The notes: generated from the sequence alone by a model not told the origin. A DNA stretch of 19,553 nt from DATFYI01 sp035315125 (GCA_035315125.1 DATFYI010000319.1:1-19553); one strand, 5' to 3'. Positions 1-7,208 are shown, numbered from the stretch's first letter. Numbers and translations: made by a program.

Positions 1-554
1 GGCTGGTTATATAACCTGGCTCTCAATCCGGCGGAATCGAATAAACCAGCCAGAGTTTGAGAAAGAGTATGTTTGGCAGAAAGTCCTATCCCGCGCAATC
101 GTTCCAAGATGATACTCCCGGCTGCCACTCGCCCAATTGAAGTGGTTACGCTGGCTGGAATGACGCGCTCGCTTCCGAGAACTTTTGATAATAGCTCTTC
201 ATTTTCGACACCATTTTGCAAACACAGGAAAGGTGGCAGAGCAACGCTGTAAGCCTGTAAGTTTTCTACAAAGGATTGGGTATCATAAGATTTAATTGCC
301 AAAATAGCCAGGTCAAAAGGCCCCTTGGTTAGAGCTTCGTTGATCGTTGTAACAATTTCTGGATCCGAAATGATTCTTTCATCGCCATTCAAACAAAGAT
401 GTAACCCAGTATTCCTGACCTGTGAAGCAACAGTTGGATTATCGACAAATACCACTGTTTGACCGATTAATGCCAGACTTCCACCGATATAGGTACCGAT
501 TGCACCCACTCCGAAACATAAAAATCGCATTTGGGTCTGTGATGTTGGGCTCAT
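1..554 (-). CDS. panE: 2-dehydropantoate 2-reductase family protein (partial, C-terminus beyond the window)
   Basis: This is the N-terminal ~185 residues of a ketopantoate reductase (PanE/ApbA) family protein, which uses NADPH to reduce 2-dehydropantoate to pantoate in pantothenate and CoA synthesis. Reading the minus strand from 554 gives an unbroken frame to the window edge. The nucleotide-binding Rossmann motif GVGAIGTYIGG lies just after the start. It is followed by family-typical stretches: 'AILAIKSYDT' (the K of the A-x-K motif) and 'CLQNGVENEE' (the Q-N-G motif). The ATG at 554 is preferred because AAAGGA lies 13 nt upstream; the in-frame ATG at 530 has no ribosome site. It starts 21 nt after the fmt stop, so the two are probably co-transcribed. 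The family also contains paralogues acting on other 2-keto acids, so the exact substrate is not certain. Confidence 0.85.
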   Translation of the reverse strand, partial: MSPTSQTQMRFLCFGVGAIGTYIGGSLALIGQTVVFVDNPTVASQVRNTGLHLCLNGDERIISDPEIVTTINEALTKGPFDLAILAIKSYDTQSFVENLQAYSVALPPFLCLQNGVENEELLSKVLGSERVIPASVTTSIGRVAAGSIILERLRGIGLSAKHTLSQTLAGLFDSAGLRARLYNQ

Positions 555-575
555 GCGCTGTGAATTATCCTTTAA

Positions 576-1493
576 TTATTTCCATTTTCGAGCGCCATTG
601 AGAAAAACATCTCCAGACATAATCTTTTTTCCAGCTGGCTGTACTTCATCCAAAACCAACCAGCCCTGCGAAGTGCCTATTGCCGGAAGGCCGTCTACAA
701 TATCCCGTTTTTCTGGAATTGACCCACTCTGATGCAAAGAATGCGCCCGGTGTACCTTCAAGAGATCACCTTGCCAGACAAAATAAGCTCCAGGCCAGGG
801 ATCATAAGCTCGTATCTTTCTAACCAACTCTTCAGCCGGTTTTTTGAAATCGATTAAACCATCTTCCTTTTTCAGCATGGGCGCAAGGGTAACCCGACTT
901 TCATCTTGCTGCTGAGGGGTAATCTTTCCTTGCAGGAAATCTGGAATTGTCTGGATCAGTAATTGAGCGCCTACATTGGCCAGACGAGAGCTCAATGTTT
1001 CTGCATTATCAGAGGACAGGATAGGTACGGCCTGTTGCGCCAAAATGGGCCCATTATCCACACCTACGTCTATTTTCATTATTGTTACACCGCTTTGGCT
1101 GTCACCGGCTGCAATAGCCGCCTGGATGGGTGCAGCGCCTCGCCAGCGCGGTAATAGAGAGGCATGCACATTTATACAGCCATAAGGCGGCAAATCCAAT
1201 ACATTTTGGCGCAAGATCTGACCAAACGCGGCTACTACGATCATATCGGGCTGCCAGCTTGCCAATTTAGCGAATGATTCCGGTTCACGCAATTTCACCG
1301 GTTGGATCACTTCCAATCCCAATGATTGCGCCAGGACTTTTACCGGCGGCGGTGTGAGATTACGACCTCTCCCGGCCGGCCGGTCAGGCTGAGTAATTAC
1401 CCCAACTATTTGGATGGTTTTTTCCTCTGCCAGGCCTTGTAGAGTTGGCAACGCAAAATCTGGGGAACCCATAAAAACAATACGTATTGTCAT
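576..1493 (-). CDS. fmt: Methionyl-tRNA formyltransferase
   Basis: Transfers a formyl group from 10-formyltetrahydrofolate to Met-tRNA(fMet) so that translation can initiate. The protein is 305 aa, close to the usual ~310. The N-terminal formyltransferase domain starts 'MTIRIVFMGSPDFALP'. It carries the 'GRGR' loop near residue 41 that contacts the acceptor stem. The catalytic set is visible: N108 and H110 in 'INVHASLLPRWRGAAPIQ', and D146 in 'DVGVDNG'. The C-terminal OB-like domain (from about residue 205) contains 'IRAYDPWPGAYF'. No clear Shine-Dalgarno sequence precedes the ATG, although the start fits the family alignment exactly. A TAAAAT hexamer ends 6 nt before the ATG, so a leaderless message is possible but unproven. 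The ketopantoate reductase-family gene follows 21 nt downstream. Confidence 0.97.
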   Translation of the reverse strand: MTIRIVFMGSPDFALPTLQGLAEEKTIQIVGVITQPDRPAGRGRNLTPPPVKVLAQSLGLEVIQPVKLREPESFAKLASWQPDMIVVAAFGQILRQNVLDLPPYGCINVHASLLPRWRGAAPIQAAIAAGDSQSGVTIMKIDVGVDNGPILAQQAVPILSSDNAETLSSRLANVGAQLLIQTIPDFLQGKITPQQQDESRVTLAPMLKKEDGLIDFKKPAEELVRKIRAYDPWPGAYFVWQGDLLKVHRAHSLHQSGSIPEKRDIVDGLPAIGTSQGWLVLDEVQPAGKKIMSGDVFLNGARKWK

Positions 1494-1567
1494 GCTGCGA
1501 TTTTAACACATCTCGATTTAGATCATGAGAATTTGATAATATTGATAAATCTGCTATAAAAAAGGTG

Positions 1568-1595
1568 TTGACCTTTCGATAAAATATTGTAAAAT
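1568..1595 (+). promoter_or_regulatory. Sigma-70-type promoter for the first DUF4870 gene
   Basis: TTGACC at 1568-1573 and TAAAAT at 1590-1595 are separated by 16 bp. They lie in the AT-rich gap between divergent fmt and the first DUF4870 gene, about 50 bp before that gene's start. This is a motif match only. Confidence 0.55.
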
Positions 1596-1646
1596 GAATA
1601 TGATTAATTTGTATCCTTTTACTCAAAAAGACTCAGGAGGCAATCA

Positions 1647-1982
1647 ATGACACCACCAGTTAACACGCCTACAGATGTAACCAGTGACGATCGTCTGTGG
1701 ACATTATTGGGATATATTTTTTCACCCATTATCCCCATTGTGATTCTCTTTATGGATGACAAAAAGAACCGGCCATTTATCAAGGCACATAATGCGCAGG
1801 CTCTGGCGTTAGGAGTTGTGGAATGGGTGATCAACATCATATTAAGCTTCGTTGTGGTTGGTTGCGTCACCTCTGTCCTGACGATCATCCTCAATATTTA
1901 TCTGGGCATCAAAGCTAACCGTGGCGAGGTTTTCGAAATTCCAGTAATTACCAATTTTGTCAGAAACCAAGGCTGGATGTAA
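1647..1982 (+). CDS. DUF4870 domain small membrane protein (first copy)
   Basis: An integral membrane protein of 111 aa with no known biochemical role. The layout is typical of DUF4870: a short polar N-terminus, a 'DDRLWTLLGYI' entry, a first hydrophobic helix at about 17-36, a basic loop 'DDKKNRPFIKAHNAQAL', then two closely spaced helices at about 52-72 and 72-88, ending in a short polar tail. The loop 'FIKAHNAQALALG' corresponds to the family's conserved 'hAkQAL' segment. The start is well supported: AGGAGG at 1635-1640 lies 6 nt before the ATG, and a promoter-like pair lies upstream. A related gene follows after a hairpin, so the two may be diverged tandem copies. Confidence 0.85.
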   Translation: MTPPVNTPTDVTSDDRLWTLLGYIFSPIIPIVILFMDDKKNRPFIKAHNAQALALGVVEWVINIILSFVVVGCVTSVLTIILNIYLGIKANRGEVFEIPVITNFVRNQGWM

Positions 1983-2008
1983 TTATTCGGTCCTTAACCT
2001 GAACAAAT

Positions 2009-2036
2009 TAAGAGCCTGCCTAACGGCAGGCTCTTA
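2009..2036 (+). terminator. Hairpin between the two DUF4870 genes
   Basis: A perfect 12-bp stem (arms 2009-2020 and 2025-2036) closes a TAAC loop, 27 nt after the stop of the first DUF4870 gene. There is no clear T tract after it, so it may be an imperfect terminator, an mRNA-stabilising 3' end or a partial read-through site. Confidence 0.6.
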
Positions 2037-2089
2037 TAGTATGAAAAAGCCCATCCCTTGCATAGATTATTTTGTGAAAGAACTAAATA

Positions 2090-2551
2090 ATGTCACAATC
2101 TCCAAATCAAGCTAATCCGTCTTATAATCCCTCTCCACCAGTGCCTCCCCCTTTATCACCATCAGACGAAAGAACCTGGGCGATGCTGTCTCACCTGAGT
2201 GTACTGCTAAATCTGGTCACCGGAGTATTGGGCACAGTAGCAGCTCTGGTAATATACCTGGTATTCAAGGACCGTTCAAAATATGTAGCTTACCAATCCA
2301 TCCAAGCATTTATTATGCAATTAATTGTTTGGGTCGGTGGTGGAGTCATTGTTGGCGCCACCTGGGCACTGACTGGAATTCTTTCAGCGGTTCTGGTTGG
2401 GGTGGCGTGTATACCTTTTGCAATATGTCTCAGCTTTTTACCAGTGATTGCAGTGGCCTACGGTATTATTGGTGGCATCGAATGCAGCCAGGGACGTGAT
2501 TTTCGCTATTGGTTGATAGGGGATTGGGTGCGCGGCACATTAAACCAGTAA
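2090..2551 (+). CDS. DUF4870 domain membrane protein (second copy)
   Basis: A 153-aa membrane protein of the same family as the gene 107 bp upstream; function unknown. The N-terminus (residues 1-25) is a Pro/Ser/Asn-rich cytoplasm-like tail ('PSPPVPPPLSPSDE'). Then comes 'ERTWAMLSHLSVLLNLVTG', which matches the usual DUF4870 opening, a helix at about 32-58, the basic loop 'KDRSKYVAYQSIQAF' and further hydrophobic helices at about 72-98 and 100-130. The C-terminus 'DFRYWLIGDWVRG' is polar and amphipathic. No strong Shine-Dalgarno sequence is seen before this ATG, unlike the first copy. The loop motif 'YVAYQSIQAF' is the counterpart of 'FIKAHNAQAL' in the first copy, which supports common descent. 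Confidence 0.85.
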   Translation: MSQSPNQANPSYNPSPPVPPPLSPSDERTWAMLSHLSVLLNLVTGVLGTVAALVIYLVFKDRSKYVAYQSIQAFIMQLIVWVGGGVIVGATWALTGILSAVLVGVACIPFAICLSFLPVIAVAYGIIGGIECSQGRDFRYWLIGDWVRGTLNQ

Positions 2552-2588
2552 TTGTTCTATATTTCATAAAGTAAGGTAAAATAAGCTT

Positions 2589-2921
2589 GTGCTCGGTGAT
2601 AACAAGCGAATTCAAATCGAGGCCGAACTCGCCAATGGCGAAGCGGCTCGTAAGAATGGGAATGAAGGGATGGCCCGGGTTTGTGCCCGTCGTGCCGCCG
2701 GCATCCTGATCAGAGATTACCTGGCGGAAAAACACGTTCTAATTCCGAACAGCAGCGCTCATGATTTGATTATATTTCTCAGGGATACACCGGATATATC
2801 CGATGATATTCAGCAAATTTTAGATCATTTGATTGCCCGCGTAGATTCTGAGCATAATCTGCCAGAAAGCATAGATTTAATTAAAGAAACGCGCTGGCTT
2901 GTTCAGCACCTTAAACCATAA
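2589..2921 (+). CDS. Small helical protein, possibly HEPN-like
   Basis: A 110-aa soluble protein starting at GTG, with AAGGT about 11 nt upstream. It is predicted almost entirely helical. Residues 8-45 ('EAELANGEAARKNGNEGMAR', then 'CARRAAGILIRDYL') resemble the first two helices of HEPN/nucleotidyltransferase-substrate-binding proteins, in which a helix of small residues leads to 'ARRAA'. The far C-terminus carries R102-x4-H107 ('RWLVQH'), formally the R-x4-6-H arrangement of HEPN ribonucleases. However, it sits nearly at the chain end, so a catalytic role is doubtful. No antitoxin or nucleotidyltransferase gene adjoins it. I recognise no precise family; HEPN membership is an inference from pattern only. 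It lies 37 bp after the second DUF4870 gene and 39 bp before the glutaredoxin-like gene, so it may be part of one transcript. Confidence 0.7.
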   Translation: MLGDNKRIQIEAELANGEAARKNGNEGMARVCARRAAGILIRDYLAEKHVLIPNSSAHDLIIFLRDTPDISDDIQQILDHLIARVDSEHNLPESIDLIKETRWLVQHLKP

Positions 2922-2960
2922 ATCCTTTATTGCTAACATCTTTTACCTGCAAGGAGAGCT

Positions 2961-3227
2961 ATGGAAATAAAAAATCCATCCGAAATCATCATGTATGGAA
3001 CATCATGGTGCTACGACACACGCCGCGCCAGAGCAATTTTTGATAAAAACCATATTCCATATACATGGATTGATATCGATCGAGATCCTGAAGGTCGCAA
3101 ATTTGTCGAACAGACCAATCACGGCATGCGTAGTGTCCCTACAATCATTTTTCCCGATGGTTCGAAGCTGGTTGAGCCATCGGACGATGAGCTGGCAGTT
3201 AAGCTAGGGGTTAAACAACCTGGCTAA
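2961..3227 (+). CDS. Glutaredoxin/mycoredoxin-like thiol oxidoreductase with a single active-site Cys
   Basis: An 88-aa single-domain thioredoxin-fold protein, about the length of NrdH/mycoredoxin-type glutaredoxins. The first strand 'IIMYGTSWCYDTRRA' carries the active site: C17 is present, but the position of the second cysteine in C-x-x-C is T20 (C-Y-D-T). The cis-proline loop is intact ('RSVPTIIF', P60), and so is the C-terminal 'DGSKLVEPSDDEL' helix cap. It should therefore work by a monothiol mechanism, such as reducing mixed disulfides with a low-molecular-weight thiol, rather than by a dithiol cycle. The start is firm: AAGGAGAG lies 4-10 nt before the ATG. It is the last plus-strand gene of this cluster and meets a minus-strand gene tail to tail across 14 bp. 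Confidence 0.88.
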   Translation: MEIKNPSEIIMYGTSWCYDTRRARAIFDKNHIPYTWIDIDRDPEGRKFVEQTNHGMRSVPTIIFPDGSKLVEPSDDELAVKLGVKQPG

Positions 3228-3241
3228 TTAATAGATCGCCT

Positions 3242-3484
3242 TTAATTGTTCTTGAAGATAGCTCGTATCAGCCAAACAAAGAAGACCCCCACAAATAAAC
3301 CCAAGGTTACGACGACAAATGCTGCCGCGGTTTTTCGCGGTTCGATCATAATTGAAGGTGGCTCAATTAACCTACCACGCAGCCGGCAGACAAATTCCGG
3401 ATTCGGTTGAACCGGACTCAAAGAAAACTGCAAGGATTTTTCCAGATCAATATCTTCTTCATTTAGATTCGTCTTTTGGGTCAT
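3242..3484 (-). CDS. Small single-pass membrane protein, candidate anti-sigma partner of the ECF factor
   Basis: An 80-aa protein with a polar, acidic N-terminus (1-20), a short motif 'SPVQPNPEFVCRLRGRL' (23-39), and one strong transmembrane helix at about 51-74 ('AAAFVVVTLGLFVGVFFVWL') with a basic C-terminal end. Its ATG overlaps the TGA of the upstream ECF sigma gene (ATGA, 4 nt), a sign of translational coupling. Small single-pass proteins encoded directly after ECF sigma factors are often anti-sigma factors. This one has no zinc-binding H-x3-C-x2-C motif, so it is not a ZAS-type anti-sigma factor. The 'P-x-F-V-x-R-L-R-x-R-L' stretch resembles a short amphipathic helix that could contact a partner. 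The anti-sigma role is inferred from context alone. Confidence 0.75.
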   Translation of the reverse strand: MTQKTNLNEEDIDLEKSLQFSLSPVQPNPEFVCRLRGRLIEPPSIMIEPRKTAAAFVVVTLGLFVGVFFVWLIRAIFKNN

Positions 3485-4059
3485 TTTGTATCCTCATTGA
3501 CCTTTTCCACTTTTTCTGTTTTTTCAATTTCGTCCCTCAGCGAAAGCAAAGTGCGGTGGTAAAGGCTTTTTATGGCTCCCTCACTTCTACTCATGATAAC
3601 AGCGACTTCTGCATTCGAAAGATGCTCGACAAATTTAAGGATCAGTAATTGCTGGCGTTCCGCAGGGAGTTTACGTATCACTAGCAGTAAAAGTTCCGTT
3701 TCCTGATTTTTTTCTAAAGCCATTTCAGGATGATCCGTTTTTGGGAAGAAATTTGAATGGTCATCCAAGGGAACTTCCTGCCGCCGGCTGTTGTCCCGGT
3801 GCCAGTTGGCTACTAAGTTATGTGAAATACGATATAGCCAGGCGGAAAATGGCACTCCCATGTTGCGATAAGTATTTATGTGTCCAAATGCTCTAAAAAA
3901 TACCTTGGCGGTCAAATCCTCAGCATCGAATGTATTACCGGTGCGATAGTAAATATAATTGTAAATTCTCTTGACATAACGTTCATACAGGACGCTAAAA
4001 GCTTCGGTGTCGCCATGGGCTGCCCGCTCCAAGACACTATCATCAGTGAGATCTGACAC
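3481..4059 (-). CDS. ECF-subfamily RNA polymerase sigma factor
   Basis: A 192-aa group 4 sigma-70 factor. Region 2 spans about residues 17-90: 'FSVLYERYVKRIYNYIYYRT', then the core-binding and -10-binding helices 'DAEDLTAKVFFRAF' and 'PFSAWLYRISHNLVANWHRD'. Region 4 spans about 121-175, with the helix-turn-helix 'LPAERQQLLILKFVEHLSNA' followed by 'GAIKSLYHRTLLSLR'. Regions 1 and 3 are absent, as expected for ECF factors. A charged tail ('EKTEKVEKVNEDTK') follows region 4. Translation starts at GTG 4059, with AGGA about 10 nt upstream. The stop overlaps the start of a small transmembrane protein, a likely partner. The 140 bp upstream contain an ACCCG/CGGGT inverted repeat (4103-4126), too short to call as an operator. 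Confidence 0.93.
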   Translation of the reverse strand: MSDLTDDSVLERAAHGDTEAFSVLYERYVKRIYNYIYYRTGNTFDAEDLTAKVFFRAFGHINTYRNMGVPFSAWLYRISHNLVANWHRDNSRRQEVPLDDHSNFFPKTDHPEMALEKNQETELLLLVIRKLPAERQQLLILKFVEHLSNAEVAVIMSRSEGAIKSLYHRTLLSLRDEIEKTEKVEKVNEDTK

Positions 4060-4199
4060 TTTGCTGCGTCCTACCGGATTGTCTTGATACTAATAACCCT
4101 GTACCCGTAAATAAGTTTCACCGGGTTGCTCAATCCGTTTAGTATAAATGAAATAAGCTTTATCATTCCTTTAATCCAGTCTGATAATATTGTAAATCT

Positions 4200-6638
4200 C
4201 TATTTATTATTTTTCAAATCTATGGCCGCTTTTACAGTCTGATAGGCATCCAGAACCCCATATCCGAAACCATCGCTTGGTTTAGTCCCACCATTGACAC
4301 ACGTTGGCAAAGTTCCATGGTAAGGCTGGGTATTTTGGAGCAGAATTTGGTCAGTTTGATCGATATTCCCAATTAAGGCCGGATTGGCAGACCACATCAA
4401 AGCCACTACACCTACAACATTGGGACCAGCCATGGATGTACCAGATTCGCTTTGATAGGCATTCCCTGGAAACGAGGAAAGTACATCCACACCTGGAGCG
4501 ACCAGATCCGGTTTTACACGATTGCTGCCATCCACTTTTACAGGCCCCAGGCTGCTAAAATCGGCCAATTGGCCGCTTCCATCGATCGCACCTACGGTCA
4601 TCACCTGGTCATAAATTGAGGGGGGGTCTTCAACTGTGCCACAGCCACTTAGACCCGAATTGCCTGCCGATACAACCACAAAAATACCAGCGTCTCTCAA
4701 AGCCTTAACAGCTGGTAAGAAGGTAGTTGGATCGCAACCTTCAACAGTTGGGCAACCCCAGGAATTGTTTAATATTTCTGCACCCCGAGTTACATCTCCA
4801 TCTCGAAACGGATCACCATTTTCAGGGAAAGGCGCCAGCATAAATTGCCAGCAGTTCAAATAATAAGCCGGATTACCCAGGTTACGTGCCAGGTTAACGC
4901 AGGCGATCCATTGAGCATCCGGGGCAATTCCGACATTCTTTCCCAGGATGATGCCCAGAGTATGAGTGCCATGTCCATTTATATCGGTCGGGCGCGTGGT
5001 ATGATACCATGGATCAAGCCAGGCATAATCATTCTTTCCACCCTTTCCAACGTAATTATCGGCCAACTCAGGATGATCGCCCTGTACACCTGAATCATTT
5101 TGGCCAATGATTACGCCTTTTCCACGCACATTAAAATCTTGCCAGACTCGATTTGCTCCGATCAGGCTCAAGTTCCAGCCAATTTCACTGGGAGCCGACT
5201 CGGTTCCTTTGGTTACCGGTATCGGTTTAGGCAGCGGTCTTAAGATCGGGTCATACAAGACCCGGTCTACTTCCGGACGGCTAGACAGCCACCAATTCAC
5301 AAACGGCCCAGCTTGGACCTCCAGACCATTCACCAGATAATAGGGTGTGTAATGAATTCCCAGATGATCCAAATCTGCGCGGATGCCCTTTTGAGAGGAT
5401 TCTGCATTCTTGACCAGGGTTTGATAAACGTACTGGCGACGCTGGTTATAATCTTTAATGGTTACTGCTTGAGAAACATCCGGCTGGCTCTTCAATATCA
5501 CGAACAGGCGCTCGCCATAAAATCCCGGCCGTCCCCACAAAATATAAACCGGTATCAACGCCAGGCAAACCAACACCGTTCCCACCCAGGCAAACGTCGG
5601 ATCATGGGTTACTTTCTCCAATTTAGACCACATGATTAACCAGACGATTATCAGTACTACAGACAAGATTAATTCAACCGAAGCTGCTTGTAGGGCCCAT
5701 TGGAATAATTCCCCAGGATCGCCATTGCTGACAGCCATTAATTCATCGGCATTTACCCATAACAGGGGCCAGGCAACCGCCAGACCAATGGTTGTTGCCA
5801 AAGCTGGCCAGTTATTACGGTTATCGCGTTCAACTCCGTATCTGCTTAGCAAAGGCAATCCAAAACCCAATAATGGGATGCTGATAAGAAGGATCGTCTG
5901 ATCGCCGCCCTGCCCCAGGGCAGACAACAGGATCAATAAGGTAATCGTCGATACCAGACCATCGAATAGCATGTTTCTTGTTGTATATTTGGCCTCACCA
6001 GATTGAGTAATCCGGAAAAGTCCAAACTGTAAGGTCATTGCGGCAGCTGTACCGAACAGTAACGCTACACAGATCTGTAGCAGGATATCGACGGGTGACC
6101 CAAGCGCCCCCCATAATACCCACGGATAAGCCATGATTGCTCCGGTTAGAATTGCCAAACCAATTCCTCGGAAAGCTGGTTTTGAATTATTCGGAGATTT
6201 ACCTGCTTCACTGTGCTTGACCCAAATTAAAATCCCACGAATAAAAAGAAGCAGCACAATTATTTGTAATAATTCCAGAGATTGTTCAGCGATGATGGGT
6301 AACAATCGCAGAGGTGTGACTGCCAACGCCAGCAAACCAGCCATCAGCCAGGTCTGATAACTAGCTTTAAACCTTGGGTTCTTGACAAAGATTACCGATA
6401 AGACCAACGGTATTAATATAGCAATCCCATAAATCAATTCAATCAACCAGCGTACATCGGGCAAGGAAATTTCCCCATCAAAGATGGTCTGTTCCAGACT
6501 CCAACTGAGAGTTTGTGAAAGAGCGACGGCTCCAATAATCCAGGCGATTACAAAAACAAACAGGACAACCTGCCAACATCCTTGTGGCTCAGAATTTACG
6601 ACTGACTGAATTTCTGTTCCCTGCTCAGAACTATCCAT
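4200..6638 (-). CDS. Membrane-anchored subtilisin-family (S8) serine protease
   Basis: An 812-aa two-part protein. Residues 1-370 hold about eleven hydrophobic helices (near 22-41, 63-85, 97-117, 121-140, 158-178, 183-208, 225-242, 247-266, 279-296, 320-337, 349-368). Residues 371-490 form a linker that may act as a propeptide-like region. Residues 490-805 are a full peptidase S8 domain: catalytic D515 in 'GQNDSGV', H556 in 'DINGHGTHTLG', oxyanion N660 in 'SAGNSG' and S735 in 'SGTSMAGPNV'. If the N-terminus is cytoplasmic, an odd number of helices places the protease outside the cell; several cysteines in the domain fit an exported, disulfide-bearing fold. There is no cleavable signal peptide. 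The start is supported by AGGGG 8 nt upstream. I do not recognise the membrane half. No clear promoter was identified for this gene. Confidence 0.9.
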   Translation of the reverse strand: MDSSEQGTEIQSVVNSEPQGCWQVVLFVFVIAWIIGAVALSQTLSWSLEQTIFDGEISLPDVRWLIELIYGIAILIPLVLSVIFVKNPRFKASYQTWLMAGLLALAVTPLRLLPIIAEQSLELLQIIVLLLFIRGILIWVKHSEAGKSPNNSKPAFRGIGLAILTGAIMAYPWVLWGALGSPVDILLQICVALLFGTAAAMTLQFGLFRITQSGEAKYTTRNMLFDGLVSTITLLILLSALGQGGDQTILLISIPLLGFGLPLLSRYGVERDNRNNWPALATTIGLAVAWPLLWVNADELMAVSNGDPGELFQWALQAASVELILSVVLIIVWLIMWSKLEKVTHDPTFAWVGTVLVCLALIPVYILWGRPGFYGERLFVILKSQPDVSQAVTIKDYNQRRQYVYQTLVKNAESSQKGIRADLDHLGIHYTPYYLVNGLEVQAGPFVNWWLSSRPEVDRVLYDPILRPLPKPIPVTKGTESAPSEIGWNLSLIGANRVWQDFNVRGKGVIIGQNDSGVQGDHPELADNYVGKGGKNDYAWLDPWYHTTRPTDINGHGTHTLGIILGKNVGIAPDAQWIACVNLARNLGNPAYYLNCWQFMLAPFPENGDPFRDGDVTRGAEILNNSWGCPTVEGCDPTTFLPAVKALRDAGIFVVVSAGNSGLSGCGTVEDPPSIYDQVMTVGAIDGSGQLADFSSLGPVKVDGSNRVKPDLVAPGVDVLSSFPGNAYQSESGTSMAGPNVVGVVALMWSANPALIGNIDQTDQILLQNTQPYHGTLPTCVNGGTKPSDGFGYGVLDAYQTVKAAIDLKNNK

Positions 6639-6924
6639 TTTTCTACCCCTACTTCTCTTTTAAGAGGCAATATCATATCTTGCTGACATCACTTCGAAAG
6701 CTGTAGCAAAATAGCAAGTTTTTTACCTGTCGATTCTATCGCCGAAATATAAACTATTACGTGTTGTAATAAATTAAGTCGATTATAGCGCATTGCTGAC
6801 CGTATTGTTAACACGATGAAAACCTGCTCATTTGGCAAAAAAGTACCTGCTTATTAGATAACCTTCAAAAAATAACAATTCGGATATGACAAGAGACATA
6901 TAAAAATTAAGAAGAGTGTAAGGT
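6639..6924. other. AT-rich divergent intergenic stretch without a recognised gene
   Basis: Together with the unit described next to it, this is the 616-bp gap between the divergent protease and aminotransferase genes. The stretch nearest the protease holds its ribosome site and very AT-rich DNA. Read on the minus strand, a TATGAT hexamer lies about 30 bp before the protease start, but it has no convincing -35. I find no ORF with both a start and a ribosome site here. Confidence 0.5.
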
Positions 6925-6938
6925 TTATCCACAGCCTC

Positions 6939-6967
6939 TTGACCCAATCAAACAGCAAGACTAAAAT
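6939..6967 (+). promoter_or_regulatory. Near-consensus sigma-70 promoter in the intergenic gap
   Basis: TTGACC (6939-6944) and TAAAAT (6962-6967) are spaced exactly 17 bp apart, in AT-rich DNA. A 9-mer identical to the DnaA-box consensus TTATCCACA lies directly upstream (6925-6933). Transcription would begin near 6974 and run toward a 42-codon ORF, a strong hairpin and the aminotransferase gene. It is the best promoter candidate for the aminotransferase, since only 46 bp separate the hairpin from that gene. Confidence 0.55.
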
Positions 6968-7035
6968 AAAAAAAGCAATAAAGAATAAAAGACTGATTCA
7001 GTGATCAGATCGCATTAATATCTGTGAAGGACCGA

Positions 7036-7164
7036 ATGGGTCATTTATTGAATTCTGTAGGGGCGCCCAAAGACATTATCAAGGTGCCTGTATCTTTTAC
7101 AAGGGATTGGTTCACACTACCTGCACTAGCGGTGATCCTATGCCGGTTTACCAAATTTATATGA
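7036..7164 (+). CDS. Candidate 42-aa small protein or leader peptide
   Basis: An ATG preceded by GAAGGA (7026-7031, 4 nt spacing) opens a frame of 42 codons ending in TGA. The peptide starts MGHLLNSVGAPKDIIKVPVS and ends in a fairly hydrophobic segment with 'LPALAVILCRF'. The same frame is open about 12 codons further upstream, with no better start. It lies about 60 nt after the predicted transcription start and directly before a perfect 16-bp hairpin, so promoter, ribosome site, ORF and hairpin are in order. I recognise no homologous family, and 42 codons can be open by chance. It could be a real small protein, an uncoded structured RNA, or a leader peptide for the aminotransferase. No run of a single amino-acid codon suggests classic attenuation. 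Confidence 0.3.
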   Translation: MGHLLNSVGAPKDIIKVPVSFTRDWFTLPALAVILCRFTKFI

Positions 7165-7166
7165 CC

Positions 7167-7208
7167 ATAACAGATAAGCGGGCGCACTGACGCCCGCTTA
7201 TCTGTTGT
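7167..7208 (+). terminator. Strong GC-rich hairpin before the aminotransferase gene
   Basis: Arms 7169-7184 and 7191-7206 are perfectly complementary over 16 bp around a CACTGA loop, extended by a wobble and an A-T pair to 7167/7208. No T tract follows. It may end a short upstream transcript or act as an attenuator-like barrier in the aminotransferase leader. GGGCGCCC at 7061-7068 could pair with either arm over about 5 nt. Confidence 0.6.

Noticed and set aside
4103..4126. ACCCG/CGGGT inverted repeat upstream of the ECF sigma gene, as an operator
   Set aside because: Only 5 bp per arm with a 14-bp spacer; too short to separate from chance.
6925..6933. Perfect DnaA-box 9-mer (TTATCCACA) in the AT-rich intergenic gap, as a possible origin
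   Set aside because: It is isolated. An identical 9-mer also occurs inside fmt at 1054-1062, so the match is not specific, and no box cluster or dnaA/dnaN gene is present.
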